Shown piece after piece: positions 40,275 through 49,920 of a stretch of 64,000 nucleotides of DNA. A model generated the notes under the pieces. It was given only the letters and a program-made list of their open reading frames with translations. It did no database searches and had not been told where the DNA came from. The stretch is from JANMOK01 sp031415055 (GTDB taxonomy: Bacteria; Pseudomonadota; Alphaproteobacteria; Rhodobacterales; Rhodobacteraceae): assembly GCA_031415055.1 (NCBI GenBank), contig JANOQZ010000024.1, positions 1 through 64,000 of the forward strand. Reading direction: 5' to 3'. The first letter of the stretch is position 1; each line of letters begins with the position of its first letter. The translations under genes and the position numbers were made by a program.

Positions 40275-43133
40275 CTATTCGGCGGCAATGCGATTTGTTG
40301 TCAGAATCACTTTCAGATAAGTCCCGGTATAACTGGCCGGATTGCGCGCGATTTGTTCGGGCGTGCCAACCGCCACGATTTCACCGCCATTGTCGCCGCC
40401 CTCCGGGCCAATATCGATGATCCAATCGGCGGTTTTGATGACATCCAGATTGTGCTCGATCACAATCACCGAATTGCCCTGCTCCACCAATTCATGCAGC
40501 ACTTCCAATAACTTCTTGGTATCTTCAAAGTGCAGACCCGTCGTCGGTTCGTCCAGAATATATAACGTCCGCCCCGTCGCGCGTTTGGACAATTCCTTGG
40601 ACAATTTCACCCGCTGCGCCTCGCCACCCGAAAGCGTCGTCGCCGATTGACCGACTTTGATATAGCCTAGGCCCACCTGCATCAACGTTGTCATCTTCTC
40701 GCGGATCACCGGGACTGCCTTGAAAAACTGTTCGGCGTCTTCAACCGTCATATCAAGAACATCGGCTATGCTTTTGCCTTTGAACAAGACTTCCATTGTT
40801 TCCCGGTTGTATCGGCGACCCTGACACGACTCGCAGGTCACATAGACATCGGGCAGGAAATGCATCTCGATCTTGATCAAACCATCACCCTGGCAGGCCT
40901 CGCAGCGCCCGCCTTTGACGTTGAAACTAAACCGCCCCGATTTGTAGCCCCGCGCCTTGGCTTCCGGAAGACCGGCGAACCAATCGCGAATAGGGGTGAA
41001 AGCCCCGGTATAGGTGGCCGGATTAGACCGCGGCGTGCGACCAATCGGCGATTGGTCGATGTCGATCACTTTGACCAGCACTTCCAACCCTTTGATTGAT
41101 TCGCACGGTGCGGGCACCTGATGCGCCCCGTTCAGCCGCATCGAGGCGGTCTTGAACAAGGTTTCAATGGTCAAGGTCGATTTGCCGCCCCCGGAAACTC
41201 CGGTCACACAGGTAAAAATTCCCAATGGAAATTCGACCGAGACGTTCTTCAAGTTATTCCCATTAGCGCCGGCAATCGTTACCTTTTTCCCATTTCCCAA
41301 CCGCCGCTTAGATGGAATGGCAATCTTGCGTTTTCCGGTCAGATACTGCCCGGTCACCGAATTCTCCGCCGCACAAATATCCGCCGGCGTGCCAAAGGCG
41401 ATGATCTCGCCGCCATGCACGCCAGCGCCGGGACCAATGTCGATCACATGGTCAGCCTCGCGAATCGCCTCTTCGTCATGCTCGACCACAATCACCGTAT
41501 TACCGGCGTCGCGCAGGTTTTTCAGCGTCGTTAGCAGACGGTCATTGTCGCGCTGATGCAGCCCGATTGAAGGCTCGTCGAGCACATACAAAACCCCGGT
41601 CAGCCCCGACCCAATCTGGCTAGCCAGCCGAATCCGCTGCGATTCCCCGCCCGACAAGGTGCCGGAATTGCGCGCCAGCGTCAGATAATCCAACCCGACA
41701 TTGACCAGAAACCCCAATCTTTCGCGAATTTCCTTCAAAATCGCTCGGCCAATCTCGTTGTTCTGCGCGCTCAGCGATGTCGGCACCGCAACAATCCAAT
41801 CTAGCGCCTCGCGGATCGACATTTTCACCGCCTGCCCCGCATGAATGCCGCCGATTTTTACCGCCAAGGCCTCGGGCCGCAGCCGATAGCCATTGCAGGT
41901 CCCGCAATGGCGGTTGTTCTGATAGCGCTCCATGTCCTCGCGCGACCACGCCGAATCGGTTTCGCGGTAACGGCGTTCCATGTTGGGAATGACGCCCTCA
42001 TACGGGCGTTTCACCTCATAAATCCGGCCGCCCTCATCGTAACGAAACTTGATTTCCACCCCACCCGAGCCACGCAACAGAATTTCACGAGCGGTTTCCG
42101 GCAACTCGCGCCAGGGCAGCGTTTTATCAAAGCCAAAATGTCGGGCAATGGCATCCATGGTTTGCCGATAGATCGGCGAATTGCCTTTCGACCACGGGGC
42201 AATTGCACCTTTGGTCAATGACAAAGATTCATCGGGTACGATCAGCCGTTCGTCAAAAAACAGCTCCACCCCCAAACCGTCGCAAGCGGAACAGGCGCCA
42301 AACGGCGCGTTGAACGAAAACAACCGCGGTTCAATTTCGGGGATAGTAAATCCCGAAACCGGACAGGCGAATTTCTCGGAAAACGTGGTCCGCACCGGCT
42401 CACCCTCGGCGGGCGCCGTTTCCAGAATCGCAATCCCATCGGCCAGATCCAACGCGGTGCGAAACGAATCGGCCAGCCGCGTTTCCAAGCCTGGTTTGAC
42501 CACGATCCGGTCCACCACAACGTCGATGAAATGCCGCAGCTTCTTGTCCAAAACCGGCACTTCGCCCAATTCGTAATAGGTGCCATTCACTTTGACACGC
42601 TGATAGCCTTGCTTCACAAGGTCTTGAAATTCCTTACGATATTCGCCTTTGCGGTCGCGCACGAACGGGGCCAGCAGATAGGCCCGCGTCCCCTCCTCCA
42701 TCGCCATTATCCGGTCGACCATCTGGCTGACCTGCTGCGCCTCAATCGGCAATCCAGTGGCCGGGCTGAACGGCGTACCGACGCGGGCAAACAGCAAGCG
42801 CAGATAATCGTAAATCTCAGTGACAGTGCCCACGGTCGAGCGCGGGTTTTTCGACGTGGTTTTCTGCTCAATCGAAATAGCAGGTGACAGGCCCGAAATA
42901 TGGTCGACATCGGGTTTCTGCATCATATCCAGAAACTGCCGCGCATAGGCCGACAGCGATTCGACATAACGCCGCTGCCCTTCGGCATAGATCGTATCAA
43001 ACGCCAACGATGATTTGCCCGATCCTGACAATCCCGTAATAACTACCAGCTTGTCGCGTGGAATATCGACGTTGATATTCTTCAGATTGTGCTCACGCGC
43101 ACCCCTGATCTCGATGAATTTCTGTTCAGCCAA
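40275..43133 (-). CDS. uvrA: Excinuclease ABC subunit A
   Basis: A 952-residue nucleotide-excision-repair ATPase that finds DNA damage with UvrB. It has two ABC cassettes with Walker A GLSGSGKSS (near residue 32) and GVSGGGKST (near 640), LSGGE signatures (LSGGESQRIRL and LSGGEAQRVKL) and two zinc modules (CPVSGF...CSACDG and CEACQGDG...CESCQG). The start is TTG 43133, where AEQKFIEIRGAREHNLKNI matches the family N-terminus and AGGAG lies 8 bases upstream; an in-frame extension of 18 residues upstream lacks family sequence. Confidence 0.97.
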   Translation of the reverse strand: MAEQKFIEIRGAREHNLKNINVDIPRDKLVVITGLSGSGKSSLAFDTIYAEGQRRYVESLSAYARQFLDMMQKPDVDHISGLSPAISIEQKTTSKNPRSTVGTVTEIYDYLRLLFARVGTPFSPATGLPIEAQQVSQMVDRIMAMEEGTRAYLLAPFVRDRKGEYRKEFQDLVKQGYQRVKVNGTYYELGEVPVLDKKLRHFIDVVVDRIVVKPGLETRLADSFRTALDLADGIAILETAPAEGEPVRTTFSEKFACPVSGFTIPEIEPRLFSFNAPFGACSACDGLGVELFFDERLIVPDESLSLTKGAIAPWSKGNSPIYRQTMDAIARHFGFDKTLPWRELPETAREILLRGSGGVEIKFRYDEGGRIYEVKRPYEGVIPNMERRYRETDSAWSREDMERYQNNRHCGTCNGYRLRPEALAVKIGGIHAGQAVKMSIREALDWIVAVPTSLSAQNNEIGRAILKEIRERLGFLVNVGLDYLTLARNSGTLSGGESQRIRLASQIGSGLTGVLYVLDEPSIGLHQRDNDRLLTTLKNLRDAGNTVIVVEHDEEAIREADHVIDIGPGAGVHGGEIIAFGTPADICAAENSVTGQYLTGKRKIAIPSKRRLGNGKKVTIAGANGNNLKNVSVEFPLGIFTCVTGVSGGGKSTLTIETLFKTASMRLNGAHQVPAPCESIKGLEVLVKVIDIDQSPIGRTPRSNPATYTGAFTPIRDWFAGLPEAKARGYKSGRFSFNVKGGRCEACQGDGLIKIEMHFLPDVYVTCESCQGRRYNRETMEVLFKGKSIADVLDMTVEDAEQFFKAVPVIREKMTTLMQVGLGYIKVGQSATTLSGGEAQRVKLSKELSKRATGRTLYILDEPTTGLHFEDTKKLLEVLHELVEQGNSVIVIEHNLDVIKTADWIIDIGPEGGDNGGEIVAVGTPEQIARNPASYTGTYLKVILTTNRIAAE

Positions 43134-43227
43134 ATCAACAGCTCCTGCCCAAACGTGGCATATAGGTGGAAGGCGGGAATTAACCAAGCCAAGATTGAGA
43201 ACAAAACGGGATCAAATGCAAGCGGAT

Positions 43228-43779
43228 TCAGGATTCGTTAAGAATGACCCGCACATAATTCTCGGTTTCCTGATAAGGCGGAATACCGTCATACTTTTCA
43301 ACCGCTTCCGGTCCGGCGTTATAAGCCGCCAATGCCAGTCGCCAAGAGCCAAATCGCCGGTATTGCTGGCTCAAATACCGCGCCGCGCCTTCAAGATTCT
43401 CGCCAGCGTTGCGCGGGTCCACGCCCAGTCTTTGCGCGGTTTGCGGCATGAGTTGGCCTAAACCTATTGCGCCCTTGCTGGAAACCGCATTCGGATTCCA
43501 CCCCGATTCCTGGCGGACAAGCCGATAAAACAAATTGACCGGCACCCCATGCTTTTCCGCCGCCTCGCGTGCCATATCCTTGAACGGGCCAGGATTGATG
43601 GAAACCGCCAGCGCGTTCAAAACGTCGTCTTCCGCGTCTGGCTGGTTATATTGGTCCTGCAAACGCCCTTCCAACAACGACTTGTAGCGGTCAGTGCCGC
43701 TGCTATGGCCAAACAGCGACCCGGCACTGGCGGGCGCGGCCAATACGGCGAATATTATGGCACAGCGCAGCACTGACAC
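43228..43779 (-). CDS. Lytic transglycosylase (SLT domain)
   Basis: A 183-residue peptidoglycan lytic transglycosylase. A signal peptide (MSVLRCAIIFAVLAAPASA) precedes an SLT domain from about residue 80: FYRLVRQESGWNPNAVSSKGAIGLGQLMPQTAQRLGVD includes the catalytic Glu in QES and the GLGQLMP motif, then YNAGPEAVEKYDGIPPYQET. It cleaves glycan strands in the periplasm. The start is GTG 43779 after a GGGGGA site; an earlier GTG at 43803 is possible. It is divergent from ssb. Confidence 0.9.
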   Translation of the reverse strand: MSVLRCAIIFAVLAAPASAGSLFGHSSGTDRYKSLLEGRLQDQYNQPDAEDDVLNALAVSINPGPFKDMAREAAEKHGVPVNLFYRLVRQESGWNPNAVSSKGAIGLGQLMPQTAQRLGVDPRNAGENLEGAARYLSQQYRRFGSWRLALAAYNAGPEAVEKYDGIPPYQETENYVRVILNES

Positions 43780-43895
43780 GAAATCCCCCAAACCCGATCG
43801 CACCCCGTATAGCGCTTTTTGACTTTAACTACAATTTTACCTTTCACGAGCGATATGGTTAACGTCGCAATCTTAGAATCAGTCGGAGCACAGCC

Positions 43896-44351
43896 ATGGC
43901 CGGAAGCGTGAACAAAGTCATCTTGATCGGCAATCTTGGGGCAGATCCCGAGGTGCGCACCTTTCAAAACGGAAACAAGGTTTGCAACATCCGCATCGCC
44001 ACTTCGGAAAGCTGGAAAGACAAAACCACTGGCGAGCGCAAAGAAAAAACCGAATGGCATACCGTTGCCATTTTCAATGACAATCTGGTGCGGATTGCCG
44101 AGCAATATTTGAAAAAGGGCTCGAAGGTTTACGTCGAGGGCGCCTTGCAAACCCGCAAATGGCAAGACCAATCCGGTGCCGACCGCTATACAACCGAAGT
44201 TGTCCTCCAAAACTTCAATGGCACGCTGACCATGCTCGACGGGCCCGGCGGCAACGGCGGTTCGCGCGGTGCCAGTAATGACAACGGAGGCAACGACTAC
44301 GCCCCCGTAGGCAGTGGTCGGGCCAATGTGGATGACGAAATCCCGTTCTAG
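43896..44351 (+). CDS. ssb: Single-stranded DNA-binding protein
   Basis: A 151-residue SSB. The OB fold runs from residue 1 to about 110 (MAGSVNKVILIGNLGADPEVRTFQNGNKVCNIRIATSESW; TEWHTVAIFNDNLVRIAEQYLKKGSKVYVEGALQTRKWQDQSGADRYTTEVVL), followed by a glycine- and asparagine-rich linker and the C-terminal acidic tip DDEIPF that recruits repair and replication proteins. GGAG precedes the ATG. It is close to uvrA, as in many bacteria. Confidence 0.97.
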   Translation: MAGSVNKVILIGNLGADPEVRTFQNGNKVCNIRIATSESWKDKTTGERKEKTEWHTVAIFNDNLVRIAEQYLKKGSKVYVEGALQTRKWQDQSGADRYTTEVVLQNFNGTLTMLDGPGGNGGSRGASNDNGGNDYAPVGSGRANVDDEIPF

Positions 44352-44357
44352 AGTTGA

Positions 44358-44627
44358 CTAGTGCACCACAAACTCACCCCTGACATTGCGCCATTCGCCG
44401 GGGCGGATCAGGTGACAATGGGTATAGCGCACCGAATGCAGTGGCCCTTCCAACGTGTCGCGCCAGAAGCGAATGAACTTGTGCAAACTGGGAAAGTCCG
44501 GGGCAAGATCATAATCTTGCCAAAGGTAAGACTGTAAAATCGAACGATGATCGGGCATCCGATACAGAATTTCCGCCGTCGTCAGGCCGTGACCGGCCAA
44601 CATTTTCTCGGTATCCGTGCGGGACAT
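44358..44627 (-). CDS. usg: Usg family protein
   Basis: An 89-residue protein of the Usg family found in alphaproteobacteria. The core GLTTAEILYRMPDHRSILQSYLWQDYDLAPDFPSLHKFIRFWRDTLEGPLHSVR matches the family closely. In Caulobacter the usg gene lies upstream of trpF; no trp gene is adjacent here, and the biochemical role is unknown. It converges on ssb with a 6-base gap. The 235 bases toward gyrA hold no recognised gene; they probably contain the usg and gyrA promoters. Confidence 0.85.
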   Translation of the reverse strand: MSRTDTEKMLAGHGLTTAEILYRMPDHRSILQSYLWQDYDLAPDFPSLHKFIRFWRDTLEGPLHSVRYTHCHLIRPGEWRNVRGEFVVH

Positions 44628-44862
44628 TTCATACCTCCTGCCAATTCCGCACTTTCAAGCTGCGCGGCAATTGCGGCGCAAGCTGGGAGAATTTGCGGTA
44701 AAGCTTGGAAAATCAGCCGCTTATAGCTAAAAATGTCTCAATTGCGACGGATAGATCAATTCCGACAACGGTGCCACGATTCCATACCACGTGTTGCATC
44801 CGCCCCCCGTTCCGCCTAAAGTCCACCACTAAATCTGGTAGAAAACCACAGGCGCAAAACCA

Positions 44863-47601
44863 TTGTCCGACGAAACTGAAATTCCCGAAGACGGCACCAC
44901 GCCGCCTGCCCGGCCCGTGCACGACGGTCCGACCATCGCCATCGAAGAGGAGATGAAAAAATCCTACCTCGATTACGCGATGAGCGTGATTGTAAGCCGT
45001 GCCATCCCGGATCTGCGCGACGGCCTCAAACCCGTGCATCGGCGCATTCTGTTTGCAATGCACGAAACCGGCAACACGCATGACAAAAGCTATCGAAAAT
45101 CGGCGCGTCCCGTAGGTGATGTCATGGGTAAATACCACCCACACGGCGACGCGGCGATCTATGACGCATTGGTGCGTATGGCGCAGGACTTTTCGATGTC
45201 CCTGCCATTGCTCGACGGCCAAGGCAATTTTGGCTCGATGGACGGCGATGCCCCGGCAGCGATGCGCTATACCGAAGTGCGGATGGATAAACCCGCCGAC
45301 TTCCTTTTGGCCGACATCGACAAAGATACCGTTGATTTCCAAGATAATTACGACGGCAAAGACCGCGAACCCACAGTTCTTCCAGCGCGTTTCCCCAACA
45401 TGCTGGTCAACGGCGCGGGCGGTATCGCCGTTGGTATGGCAACCAATATTCCGCCGCATAACCTCGGCGAAGTTATCGACGCCACTCTGGCACTGATCGA
45501 AAAACCCGACCTATCCATCGAAGACCTGATGGAATTCATTCCCGCCCCCGATTTCCCCACCGGCGCCTTGATTCTGGGCCGCTCTGGTGCCCGCAAGGCA
45601 TACCTCGAAGGTCGCGGCTCGGTCATTATCCGCGCCCGCTCGATGATGGAAGAAATCCGCAAGGACCGCATGGCGATCATCTTCACCGAAATCCCCTATC
45701 AGGTGAACAAAGCGACACTGGTCGAAAAAATCGCCGACCTCGCCAAAGACAAAAAGATCGAAGGCATCAGCCATGTGCAGGATGAAAGCGACCGTTTCGG
45801 TGTGCGCGTGGTCGTCGAACTGAAACGCGACGCTACCGCCGACGTGGTGCTGAACCAGCTTTATCGCTTCACGCCCCTGCAAACCAGTTTCGGCTGCAAC
45901 ATGCTGGCCCTGAATGGCGGCAAACCTGAACAACTTGACCTCAAAGGTTTCCTCACGGCGTTCCTGACTTTCCGCGAACAAGTCGTCGCCCGCCGAACCG
46001 CCTATGAACTGCGCAAAGCCCGCGAACGCAGCCATATCCTCTGCGGCCTCGCTGTGGCCGTATCCAACGTTGACGAAGTGGTGCACACGATACGTGCCTC
46101 GGATGATTCCACCGACGCCCGCGAAAAACTGATGGCCCGCCGCTGGCCCGCCGCCGACATTGTGCCCTATCTGCGCCTGATCGACGACCCCAGCCACAAG
46201 GTCAACGACGACGGCACCTACTACCTTTCCGATATCCAAGCCCGCGCCATACTCGACCTGCGCCTCGCCCGGCTGACAGCGCTTGGCGTCAAAGAAGTCA
46301 CTGACGAACTGCAGGAACTGGCCGGCAAGATCAGCGACTACCTCGACATCCTGCGTTCACGCGACCGGATCATGGCGATCATTTCGGCGGAACTGCTTGA
46401 AGTCAAAACCCAATTCGCCGTCCCCCGTCGTTCCGAAATCATCGAGTTTGACGGCGATATGGACGACGAAGACCTGATCGAGCGCGAAGAAATGGTCGTG
46501 ACGGTCACGTCCGGCGGTTATATCAAACGCACTGGTCTCGATGAGTTTCGCGCCCAACGCCGTGGCGGCAAGGGCACGCAAGGCATGGACACCAAAGAAG
46601 AGGATGTGGTGACCAACCTGTTCGTCGCCAACACCCACACACCTTTGCTGTTCTTCACCACCGAGGGCATGGTTTACATGCTTAAAACTTGGCGCTTGCC
46701 CCTGTCGGGTCGCAATGCGCGGGGCAAAGCGATCATCAACATCCTGCCAATCCCGCAGGGTGTTTCGGTGGCGGCGATCATGCCGGTTGATAAGGCCGAA
46801 GAAGAATGGGGCGAACTGGAAATATTCTTTGCCACGTCCGATGGTGACGTGCGGCAAAACGCTTTGTCAGATTTCACCAATGTCCGCACCAACGGTAAAA
46901 TCGCCATGAAACTGCCCGAAGGCGTTACTTTGGTGAATGCCCGCGTTTGCAGCGATGCCGATGACATCATGTTGGTCACCCGATTGGGCAAAGCAATCCG
47001 CTTTCCCACAACCGAAGTGCGCGTGTTCAAAAGCCGGGGCTCAACCGGCGTGCGCGGTATTCGGCTGGCAGCGGGCGACAATGTGGTTTCCATGGCCGTG
47101 ATCCGCCATTTTGAGGCAACGTCGGGCGAACGCGAGGCCTATGCCAAAATGCGTCGGGCGGCCGCCGGTTTAACCGACGACGCGGAAGAAAGCGACGACG
47201 ACGAGGCCCCGACCGGCGACTTTTCCATCACCCAAGAACGCTATGCCGAAATGGCCGCCGCCGAAGACTTGATCCTGACGCTCACTGAAAAAGGCCTTGG
47301 CAAACTATCCTCCAGCCATTCCTACCCGGTGCGTGGTCGCGGGGGCCAAGGCGTATTCGCCACTGACAAAGCTAGGCGTGGCGGGCCGCTGGTGGCCTCT
47401 TTCCCGGTGCACGCACATGACCAAATCATGCTGGTAACAGACTCCGGCCAATCCATCCGCTGCCCGGTTGACGGCATCTCGTTCCAGTCACGCTCTGGCG
47501 GTGGGGTGAAAGTGTTCAACACCGGCGGCGAGGAAAAGGTCGTTTCAGTGGCCCGGGTTGTTGAAACGGGTGAGGAAGAAGGCGAAATTTCGGTTGAATA
47601 A
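44863..47601 (+). CDS. gyrA: DNA gyrase subunit A
   Basis: A 912-residue type IIA topoisomerase subunit that cuts and rejoins DNA during supercoiling. The N-terminal breakage domain has YHPHGDAAIYDALVRMAQDFSM and the catalytic Tyr in AAMRYTEVRMDK near residue 130. The C-terminal beta-propeller contains the GyrA box QRRGGKGTQG, which separates it from ParC. Position 83 (E. coli numbering) is Ala instead of Ser, while Asp87 is kept. An acidic insert (TDDAEESDDDEAPTGD) lies near residues 770-785. The start is TTG with an AGG upstream. A long palindrome follows the stop. Confidence 0.96.
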   Translation: MSDETEIPEDGTTPPARPVHDGPTIAIEEEMKKSYLDYAMSVIVSRAIPDLRDGLKPVHRRILFAMHETGNTHDKSYRKSARPVGDVMGKYHPHGDAAIYDALVRMAQDFSMSLPLLDGQGNFGSMDGDAPAAMRYTEVRMDKPADFLLADIDKDTVDFQDNYDGKDREPTVLPARFPNMLVNGAGGIAVGMATNIPPHNLGEVIDATLALIEKPDLSIEDLMEFIPAPDFPTGALILGRSGARKAYLEGRGSVIIRARSMMEEIRKDRMAIIFTEIPYQVNKATLVEKIADLAKDKKIEGISHVQDESDRFGVRVVVELKRDATADVVLNQLYRFTPLQTSFGCNMLALNGGKPEQLDLKGFLTAFLTFREQVVARRTAYELRKARERSHILCGLAVAVSNVDEVVHTIRASDDSTDAREKLMARRWPAADIVPYLRLIDDPSHKVNDDGTYYLSDIQARAILDLRLARLTALGVKEVTDELQELAGKISDYLDILRSRDRIMAIISAELLEVKTQFAVPRRSEIIEFDGDMDDEDLIEREEMVVTVTSGGYIKRTGLDEFRAQRRGGKGTQGMDTKEEDVVTNLFVANTHTPLLFFTTEGMVYMLKTWRLPLSGRNARGKAIINILPIPQGVSVAAIMPVDKAEEEWGELEIFFATSDGDVRQNALSDFTNVRTNGKIAMKLPEGVTLVNARVCSDADDIMLVTRLGKAIRFPTTEVRVFKSRGSTGVRGIRLAAGDNVVSMAVIRHFEATSGEREAYAKMRRAAAGLTDDAEESDDDEAPTGDFSITQERYAEMAAAEDLILTLTEKGLGKLSSSHSYPVRGRGGQGVFATDKARRGGPLVASFPVHAHDQIMLVTDSGQSIRCPVDGISFQSRSGGGVKVFNTGGEEKVVSVARVVETGEEEGEISVE

Positions 47602-47617
47602 GTGGCCCATTTTGTCG

Positions 47618-47657
47618 CTTTGGCGTCAATCTGAAACGTTTCAGATTGGCGCCAAAG
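47618..47657 (+). terminator. Long near-perfect palindrome after gyrA, probable terminator
   Basis: A 19-bp inverted repeat, one U-G wobble as its only imperfection, with a 2-base CG centre, starts 17 bases after the gyrA stop codon. A T-rich stretch (CCCCTCTTTTCATTTTC) follows. It would form a very stable RNA hairpin and separates gyrA from trmFO. Confidence 0.75.
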
Positions 47658-47701
47658 AAGCCCCTCTTTTCATTTTCTCGAACCTGCCCTAAACCCCGCG
47701 A

Positions 47702-49054
47702 ATGATCGGACCTAAACCTATCCACATCATCGGCGGCGGCATGGCCGGGTCCGAGGCGGCTTGGCAGGCAGCCAATATGGGCGTGCCGGTGGTGCTGCAC
47801 GAAATGCGGCCAACGGTGAAAACTTTCGCCCACCAAACCGGCCAGTTTGCCGAGATGGTCTGCTCAAATTCCTTCCGCTCGGACGACGATGAAAACAACG
47901 CGGTTGGCCTACTTCACTGGGAAATGCGTCAAGCCGGTGGGTTAATCATTGCGATGGGGGATAAACACTCGCTGCCCGCCGGTGGCGCCTTGGCGGTGGA
48001 CCGCGAGGCGTTTGCCAATGCCGTCACTGAAAAACTGACCGAGCACCCGCTGATAAGTTTAGAGTTCGGCGAAATTGCCGGTTTGCCCCCCGAAGATTGG
48101 GACAATGTAATCGTCGCCACTGGCCCGTTGACGTCACCGGCTTTGGCACAAGCGGTTGCAAATCTTAACGGTTCTGACTCGCTGGCCTTCTTCGACGCCA
48201 TCGCCCCGATCGTGCATTTCGATTCGATCGATCTGACCAAAGTCTGGTTCCAGTCGCGTTACGATAAAGGCGAGACCGAGGAACAGCGCAAAGCTTATCT
48301 CAACTGCCCGATGGACCGTGGGCAATACGAGTCGTTCATCGACGCCATGCTGGCCGCCGAAAAGATCGAATTCAAGGATTGGGAAAAGGACACGCCCTAT
48401 TTCAACGGCTGTTTGCCGATTGAAGTGATGGCCGAACGCGGGCGGCAAACCCCACGTTTTGGCCCGATGAAACCCGTGGGTCTGACCGATGCCAATAACC
48501 CGGCGGTCAAACCCTATGCGGTGGTACAACTGCGCCGCGATAATGCTTTGGGCACGCTGTATAATATCGTCGGTTTCCAGACCAAAATGAAATATGCGGC
48601 GCAAACAGCGGTTTTCCGCACAATTCCGGGGCTGGAAAACGCCGAATTCGCCCGGTTGGGTGGAATTCATCGCAATACGTTTCTCAATTCGCCTCGGCTG
48701 CTGGATGAACGCATGCGCCTGAAAGCCATGCCGCGCCTACGCTTTGCCGGACAGATCACCGGGGTCGAGGGCTATGTCGAAAGCGCTGCCATGGGCCTGC
48801 TTGCGGGCCGTCTGGCGGCGACGGAACGACTGGGCCATACCCTCGCACTACCCGCCCCCACAACCGCCATCGGCGCTTTGCTGAACCATATCACCGGCGG
48901 GGCCGAGGCGGAAACTTTCCAACCGATGAACGTCAATTTCGGCCTGTTTCCACCGCTGGATGCCGCCAAATCGGGGCGCAAGGGCCGCAAAGAACGCTAT
49001 CCCGCCTATACCAACCGCGCCAAAGCTGACTGGCTGGCATGGCTGAACACATAG
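47702..49054 (+). CDS. trmFO: Methylenetetrahydrofolate-tRNA (uracil-5-)-methyltransferase TrmFO
   Basis: A 450-residue FAD-dependent enzyme that makes 5-methyluridine at position 54 of tRNA using methylenetetrahydrofolate. The N-terminal FAD motif is HIIGGGMAGSEAAWQAANMGVPVVLHEMRP, and the catalytic-site stretch FAEMVCSNSFRSD (Cys near residue 58) is present, as is GQITGVEGYVESAAMGLLAG near 350-370. The stop is inside the next gene: gluQ starts 16 bases before the end of this gene, so the two are translationally coupled. Confidence 0.96.
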   Translation: MIGPKPIHIIGGGMAGSEAAWQAANMGVPVVLHEMRPTVKTFAHQTGQFAEMVCSNSFRSDDDENNAVGLLHWEMRQAGGLIIAMGDKHSLPAGGALAVDREAFANAVTEKLTEHPLISLEFGEIAGLPPEDWDNVIVATGPLTSPALAQAVANLNGSDSLAFFDAIAPIVHFDSIDLTKVWFQSRYDKGETEEQRKAYLNCPMDRGQYESFIDAMLAAEKIEFKDWEKDTPYFNGCLPIEVMAERGRQTPRFGPMKPVGLTDANNPAVKPYAVVQLRRDNALGTLYNIVGFQTKMKYAAQTAVFRTIPGLENAEFARLGGIHRNTFLNSPRLLDERMRLKAMPRLRFAGQITGVEGYVESAAMGLLAGRLAATERLGHTLALPAPTTAIGALLNHITGGAEAETFQPMNVNFGLFPPLDAAKSGRKGRKERYPAYTNRAKADWLAWLNT

Positions 49055-49920
49055 AACGCTTCGCGCCATCGCCGACGGGTCCGCTACATCTTGGCCATGC
49101 GTTTTCGGCTTTGACCGCTTGGGATGCGGCTGTCGCCAACCACGGCAAATTCCTGTTGCGCATCGAGGATATCGACAAAACCCGCTGCCGCCCGGAATGG
49201 GAAGCTGCGATCTATGAGGATCTCCATTGGTTGGGTATTCGCTGGGAAGAACCCGTTATGCGTCAATCGGAACGCTTGCCAGAATACCAGAAAACGCTGC
49301 AAGAACTGTGGGATATGGGGCTTATTTACCCTTGCACTTGCACAAGGCGCGATATCGAACTGGCGGCAGGTGCGCCACAGGAAGGCGTGGAAACTTTGAT
49401 ATATCCAGGAACTTGCCGCGATAGATACTCGCTCGATGGGAAGTTAGTTTTGAAAACGACACTTAGGCTCGATATGCACCGCGCCGTTGACCACTTTTGT
49501 GATTGGGTAAATTGGGATGGGAAAACACCACCGAGACTTTCGCACCGAGAATTGGATTTTCACCAATCCGGTCGCGCGGCCTTAGCTTTTCTTACGCCAA
49601 GCCACTTGATACGCGAACATGGCGACATCGTCCTCGCCCGCCGCGACATAGGCACGTCGTACCACCTATCAGTTGTCATCGACGACGCCGCCCAAGGTGT
49701 GACGCATGTCACGCGCGGGCAAGACCTTGAAGACTCAACCAAAATCCATGTCCTGCTGCAAAACTTGCTCGGCCTGCCAACCCCGATCTACCACCACCAC
49801 CGCCTGATCCGCGATGAGACCGGCAAGCGGCTGGCCAAGCGCGACGATGCGCGGGCTTTGTCAAAATACCGGGCCGAAGGCGCGACGCCCGACGACATTC
49901 GCCGCATGGTCGGGTTATAG
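49039..49920 (+). CDS. gluQ: Glutamyl-Q tRNA(Asp) synthetase
   Basis: A 293-residue truncated glutamyl-tRNA synthetase that attaches glutamate to queuosine of tRNA(Asp). The HIGH-type motif is RFAPSPTGPLHLGHAFSAL at the start, the zinc-type cysteine region is YPCTCTRRDI with a later CRDRYS (Cys-x-Cys), and the KMSKS-like loop is TGKRLAKRDDARAL. It lacks an anticodon-binding domain, as expected. It overlaps trmFO by 16 bases and the convergent hisI by 6 bases. Confidence 0.93.
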   Translation: MAEHIERFAPSPTGPLHLGHAFSALTAWDAAVANHGKFLLRIEDIDKTRCRPEWEAAIYEDLHWLGIRWEEPVMRQSERLPEYQKTLQELWDMGLIYPCTCTRRDIELAAGAPQEGVETLIYPGTCRDRYSLDGKLVLKTTLRLDMHRAVDHFCDWVNWDGKTPPRLSHRELDFHQSGRAALAFLTPSHLIREHGDIVLARRDIGTSYHLSVVIDDAAQGVTHVTRGQDLEDSTKIHVLLQNLLGLPTPIYHHHRLIRDETGKRLAKRDDARALSKYRAEGATPDDIRRMVGL

